Shown here: positions 59,515 to 64,000 of the stretch, piece after piece
Layout: each line of letters opens with the position of its first letter
Position numbering within the stretch: position 1 is the first letter of the stretch
The notes under the pieces: model-generated
Told to the model about the DNA's origin: nothing
Seen by the model: only the letters and a program-made list of their open reading frames with translations
Database searches by the model: none
Source: Nephrocerus scutellatus
Lineage: Eukaryota > Arthropoda > Insecta > Diptera > Pipunculidae
Direction of reading: 5' to 3'
Assembly: GCA_947095585.1 (NCBI GenBank)
Contig: OX352763.1
Location: forward strand, 25,345,462-25,409,461
Length of the DNA stretch: 64,000 nt
Made by a program: the position numbers and the translations under genes

Positions 59515-60905
59515 TAGCTCCCTTCGCAACGAAGAGACAAAAAAACAACTATGGTCAGAGGGCTCGCCTTAAATAAAGACTATGTTCTGGGGCTGAAATG
59601 CAATATATGTAAAAGAAAAATGAACACGCCTTAAATGCTGACTCCATCTTCGGCAGTAGTTGAAGATATCAGATCGGCTGCTTCGATGATGAAGGTAAGC
59701 TAGCGATTGAACGTTAGAGTGTTGCGTACTGAGCAATGCAGCAACTTCATAGAACACGGGCACGTGAAGACGGTTATAAAGAGCTCAGAAGGTATGAGCA
59801 AGTAACTAGAACTGTACAGGAAGCAAGAGTTTAACAATTTCTACCAACAAGTCCGCGGTATATCCTAATACACAAACTGCAATAGAAAAACAGTGTAATC
59901 TGATCGCCGATCTCAAACAAGCTCCCTTTGAGCGATGGAAGAGCACTTTCATGAATTGCTAAATCCTCAATTAACTGAGGAATCTCTGAAGAGAGGTACT
60001 CACGCATTCTACGTTCTTTGTTCCAGCAAAGTGGAAACAAGGCTAGAAAAGTCAAATTCGAGCACTGATGGAACAGTCATCAGAAGAACTGTCCCTTGCT
60101 ATGCTCATAGCTAACAAACTCTTAACGCACAAATACGATTTGTGGAATCATTGATGCATCATACAAATTTGATAACAAATATTGGCTGGCAAGAGCTGAG
60201 GAAGCCAAAAAACTGGTTCAAGACAGAAAAGTCTATTTACAAAACCATCAAAAATCTGGGGCTACACATACATGAGCGCAAAACAAAGTACATGGTTACC
60301 ATGGCTGTCTGCGAGTAGAAGATCCAACATTTGTCTCGGGTCAACTGTAGTAGCCGATAACAGCATGGACCAGAAATACGTGCACGGTTGCTCAAAGCCT
60401 ACACTTTAGTCTGTCAAGACTCTTCAAATCGCGAATTTAACGATAACATCCAAGCTGCTGGTGTATAAGACAATTTTCATACCAGTACTTACATATGGAT
60501 CCGAGACTTGGGTGCTTAGCAAAAAGCATTCTGACCTCTTAACCGCATTCAAGAGAAAAGTCTTACGAATAATTTTAGGCCACGTAAGCGAGGAAGGACG
60601 ATTTCGGAGCCTCTATAATGTTGAGTCCTACGAGCATTACCACGTACCGTATGCTGCGGTGGGCAGGACAGCTATCTCGCATGAGCAAAAAGGATCCTGC
60701 TCGGAAAGTCCTTTGCGGTAGTATTTATAGAACACGACAACGAGGCCGACCAAGCCTACGCTGGAAGGATGGTGTGGAACAGGACGCCCAGAGTTTAGGG
60801 ATGCTTAACTGGATGACTTCGGCCCGAAATCGGGACCGGTGGAGAGATTTTTTGTGGAAGACCAGGACCGGCTACCGGTTGTAGAGCCAAATATGATGAT
60901 GATTA
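59515..60905 (+). mobile_element. RTE-like retrotransposon, copy 4, heavily deleted but with intact 3' end
   Basis: Linker text near 59640-59950 (GATGAAGGTAAGCTAGCGA; GAGCGATGGAAGAGCACTTT) resembles 14660-14960 and 26310. The RT core is deleted; KLLVYKTIFIPVLTYGSETW near 60450 resumes, then SEEGRFRSLYNVESYEHY, RWAGQLSRMSKKDPARKVL near 60660, and DRWRDFLWKTRTGYRL near 60835, the natural C-terminus, followed by an ATGATGATTA tail. Confidence 0.85.
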
Positions 60906-62600
60906 ACAGAATTAAAAAACTTAGATTTATAATTTGAAGTCCCGTTAGCGACCACAAAATCAATGAAGAGATTTTTTTGCGGCAGGCCGGGACCGTCCAA
61001 AATTATGATGATGATAAATGATGGTATCGTTATATAACACTTCAATTTAACTTCATTTTAAGCCACGTCTACGGTCTGTGACTAAACACGAGATGGGCAC
61101 AAAATGCATAAAGTTCCGGAAGCAATAACTGTTCCAACGGTTTAACATCTTTTATGGAATGCCAGTAAATGGCATTTAATGCAATACCGCGGAAGTTGAA
61201 GAAATCATAATTCGCAGAGGAGAATTATTAACAGCAAAAGTTTGTGTGTGTGTGTGTGTGTTTCTAGCTGGTACAAATCGTACAATAAAATCATCAGTTT
61301 TATTTGTTGCACGAATTAAGCGAAAAGTAAGAGGTGGTCTTGCAAATGCGCTAATGAATGAACACTGCCACAGATAGACGAATCAATGGCCAGACAGACA
61401 ATAAGACATCAAACAATCTTCAGCTGTAAGTGGCACGCCACTGTCGTCCATCACTTCATCTTTCTATTGGCAGTTGTACATAGCGTTGGCATTGCATTTC
61501 GGTGAGGCCAACTCAAGTAAGCAGCAGTGCTAGGAGCAACCAATCACGTGCCAAGTCGCTAATCCAAGAAAACAAAAACACAATAACAAAACCTAATCCA
61601 ACAACAATCCAACTGAAACTGCGAGTGAAGTATGGACGGATGAACTAGGAAACAATCGGAGGCTCACTTCGCAATTGCGCCAACCAATAGTGATGGCTTG
61701 CGCGGAGCGATAAGTGATAGTGTAATAGTGCGGTGCAGGCGCATCTGCAACAAACTTCCACTATCTACACAGGGCAAGCGAATAAATTCGATTCGGTAAT
61801 TAATTACATGCAATTAAAAATTATTTCTCGGATAATTAAAAAAAAAACACAACAGCAACTTAGAGTGCATTTGATGCATTTCACGAGCGAGATTAACACG
61901 AACACTAATGAAACAAATAACTTGGCAAATCCGCATGAAGATGGTCTGCTTCTGGTGCCGAGGCAGACACGGCTAGTAGCCTACCAGGCTGTCGCTTGGA
62001 TCTCATATTGCCGCACAGCGTACATGCGCAACGTCAAACCGTATTGAAGCCGTGCAATTATTGTAATGTTTAGTGCGGGGGCATGCAACAGCGCAACAGC
62101 TCACAAATAGTGAGTTTAGTTAAAAACTTAAATAATAATCGTTGAGGGAGAAAAAACTGCAAGAAATCCACTGATTTTACCTTGAATGCAACCGTGCAGA
62201 TATACCCAAGTCTACGAGTGGGTAGGGAGAGGTATTTGCAATAATTATTTCATGGGTTTATTACAACAAGTACAGTATCTACTAGCTAGTATATGAGCTG
62301 CATCTTATATTGTGTGCTCATTTAGATGTACACGTAATCAAGTAGCAATTCACTTTCATTTTCAAAATACGTGAAGCATATTTGTTTTTTGTTGTTGTTG
62401 TAGATGATGTTGATGGAAAAAAACGCACTTTTAACTAAGCAGCGAATCTTATTGCCAAATATGGCTTTATAGTTACATATTTTATTACGGAACTTTCATA
62501 GGTGCATTTTTTCAAGGAAAGTGAAAGTGAAGTATTTGAAATATTTTTATGTTCAGGAAATTATATACAAAAATAAACCATGAAAATAAAACGGCTACTT
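60906..62600. other. Mostly featureless; RTE 3' scrap and a (TG)n tract
   Basis: 60955-61020 repeats an RTE 3' end (GAAGAGATTTTTTTGCGGCA; then GATGATGATAAATGATG). 61242-61261 is (TG)n. 61480-62050 is of balanced composition with a CCAATCACGTG word at 61538, which might belong to a host promoter, but nothing in the sequence proves a gene. Confidence 0.4.
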
Positions 62601-63090
62601 GTAACCAACAATGTCCTTTGGCAGAAAATTTGTTGTTAATACATTAGAAACGCGCATTCCCAATGACATTCCAACTGTCAGCTCTAAAAAGAAGGCCAAT
62701 CAGCTTGCTTCCCATTTCGCAGCTAGCTCAACGCCACTTCCAAGAGTTGAATCCTCAATGGGACAAATCTACTTTCGTACTGTCTAGTAGCTAAAGTAAT
62801 CAATGAACTCAACATTCATAAATCTGCTGGGCCTGATGGTACTCCTGTTATAGTTTTGAAGAGGTGTTCTTCAACGTTGACGTTGCCACTACGTAGGCTT
62901 TTCCATTTCTCTTATTCTTTTGGAGTCTTCGCAAGGAATTGGAAAACAGCCCTTGTCTATAGCCTGTTCCTAAAAAAGGCGAACCGTCATATCTCCTCGT
63001 ACCGACCCATCGCGCTAACATCAATACTTTCTGAAGTCATGGAAGCGCTGATCAATCGTAATTTTATGCAATATGGCAGTGAAAAACCGA
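62600..63090 (+). mobile_element. Jockey/CR1-like RT finger fragment
   Basis: SSKKKANQLASHFAASSTPL near 62680, VINELNIHKSAGPDGTPVIV near 62795 (across shifts), SFGVFARNWKTALVYSLF near 62915 and ISSYRPIALTSILSEVMEAL near 62990. It is broken at 63090 by an antisense R1-like piece. Confidence 0.8.
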
Positions 63091-63410
63091 CACACTTAGA
63101 CCAGTAATGGTCCATTGTGATAACACACGGATCAGAGAAAAAAATTTCCACCTACTCTATGAACCAAATAGAGCTTCGTATGAAGCGTAGGAGAATGCTC
63201 ATGTTGATCAGATCATTGTTGTCGTTGTAGAAGAAAGATCCCATATGGAGTTTACGTTTTTGGGAGAAGGCTGGGCAAGTACAGAGAAAATGGATAATTG
63301 TCCCGTCCCCCTCTTTATCCACGCAGCTTCTGCAGAAATCATTCGAGAAGACTCCAAGTCTTGCTGCATGCTTGCTTATGAGACAGTGTCCAATGATGAC
63401 ACCTTTTTAT
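63091..63410 (-). mobile_element. R1/LOA/I-like C-terminal fragment, antisense
   Basis: The minus strand encodes IIGHCLISKHAARLGVFSND, then FCRSCVDKEGDGTIIHFLC, then CPAFSQKRKLHMGS: the conserved Cys/His tail after RNase H. Sister of 30640-31000. Confidence 0.85.
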
Positions 63411-63414
63411 ATTA

Positions 63415-64000
63415 ACTTACCTGTGTCTGTGTATATGTGTATCTGTGTGTCTATGTGTCTTTCTGTTTTTCTGTCTGTTTATATGTCATTCTGTCACGCT
63501 TTTTTCATTACAAATCTGTGATAAAGACTCGTACAAATTTTTGGGGTAGGGCTTTTCGGGGCTTTTGAGGTGAGTCTTGAGATGGGTCTTGAGGTGAGTC
63601 ATGATGGGGTCTTCATGTGGGTCTAGAGTGGGACTTGAGGGGGTTAAAAGAGGGTTTTAAGTGGGATGTTGATTGGCTTTTGAGGTAGTTTTGAGGGCGT
63701 CTTGAGATGATGTTAAGGGAGTATTAAAGGGGTTACTTGAGGTGGTCTTCAGGGTTGTCTTGATGGGGTCTGAAGGAGAGTTTGAGAGGGTCCTGGTGGG
63801 AGTCGTAACGTAGTCTTGAGGGAGTTTTGAGAGGGTTTTGAGGGGGGTCTTGAAGGAATACTGAGTGTAACTTCAGAGGGTATGTTAAGGAGTTATTGAG
63901 GTCTTGAGATGGGTCTTGAGGGTGGTCTTGAAGGCGGTTTACGGGAGTCTTGAGGAGGTATTCTTTCGGTGGTCTCGATGGGGGTTTGAGAAAGTCTTTA
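63415..64000. repeat. G-rich degenerate minisatellite reaching the window end
   Basis: 63420-63490 is a (TG/TC)-type tract. From about 63545, imperfect units of 17-20 bp based on GGGTCTTGAGGTGGTCTTGA continue to the window end. Strand asymmetry is strong: G and T dominate. Confidence 0.85.

Overview
The window is nuclear DNA of an insect, most likely a higher fly (Diptera). This rests on compact GT-AG introns, genes built from MADF domains (a family greatly expanded in insects), an AT-rich background, and dense debris of non-LTR retrotransposons, tRNA-derived SINEs and MITE-like elements. Species cannot be fixed from sequence alone; a tephritid-like fly is only a guess.

Only two host genes can be supported. 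They are tandem paralogues on the + strand, copy A (2656-13062) and copy B (17487-24578). Each can be spliced by hand into one uninterrupted reading frame (1119 and 1150 residues). Each encodes six MADF-type DNA-binding modules, an acidic linker with SUMO-interaction-like motifs, and a long Pro/Ala/Ser-rich linker. Every MADF module is cut by a phase-1 intron at the same structural place. The copies differ in mosaic fashion: exons 2-6 and their introns are nearly identical, while exon 1, the Pro/Ala/Ser linker, exon 9 and parts of the introns differ strongly. Copy A carries a retrotransposon in intron 8 with a SINE nested inside it, both with target-site duplications. Copy B lacks that insertion. 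Copy A has an intron (12283-12356) that copy B does not.

From 13 to 16 kb and from 25 kb to the end the window is mostly repeats. It holds broken RTE-like elements (CFDP2/Bcnt-type endonuclease), R1/LOA/I-like elements with RNase H, Jockey/CR1-like RT fragments, SINEs, MITEs with visible inverted repeats, and a distinctive family of CACGCG-rich tandem arrays, one copy of which is bounded by about 44-bp inverted repeats.

The most unexpected item is a 243-bp open stretch at 41811-42053. It encodes an internal piece of a bacterial-type NADH-quinone oxidoreductase subunit M (NuoM), most like that of Wolbachia-type alphaproteobacteria. It sits at the junction of two insect repeat families that also occur together near 55-56 kb, so it looks like a bacterium-to-host transfer embedded in repeats, unless the assembly is chimeric here. 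The remaining long stretches (28.7-30.5, 35.7-38.5, 43.7-46.4, 48.1-49.8, 51.9-54.2, 56.3-57.3, 60.9-62.6 kb) show no gene that can be supported.
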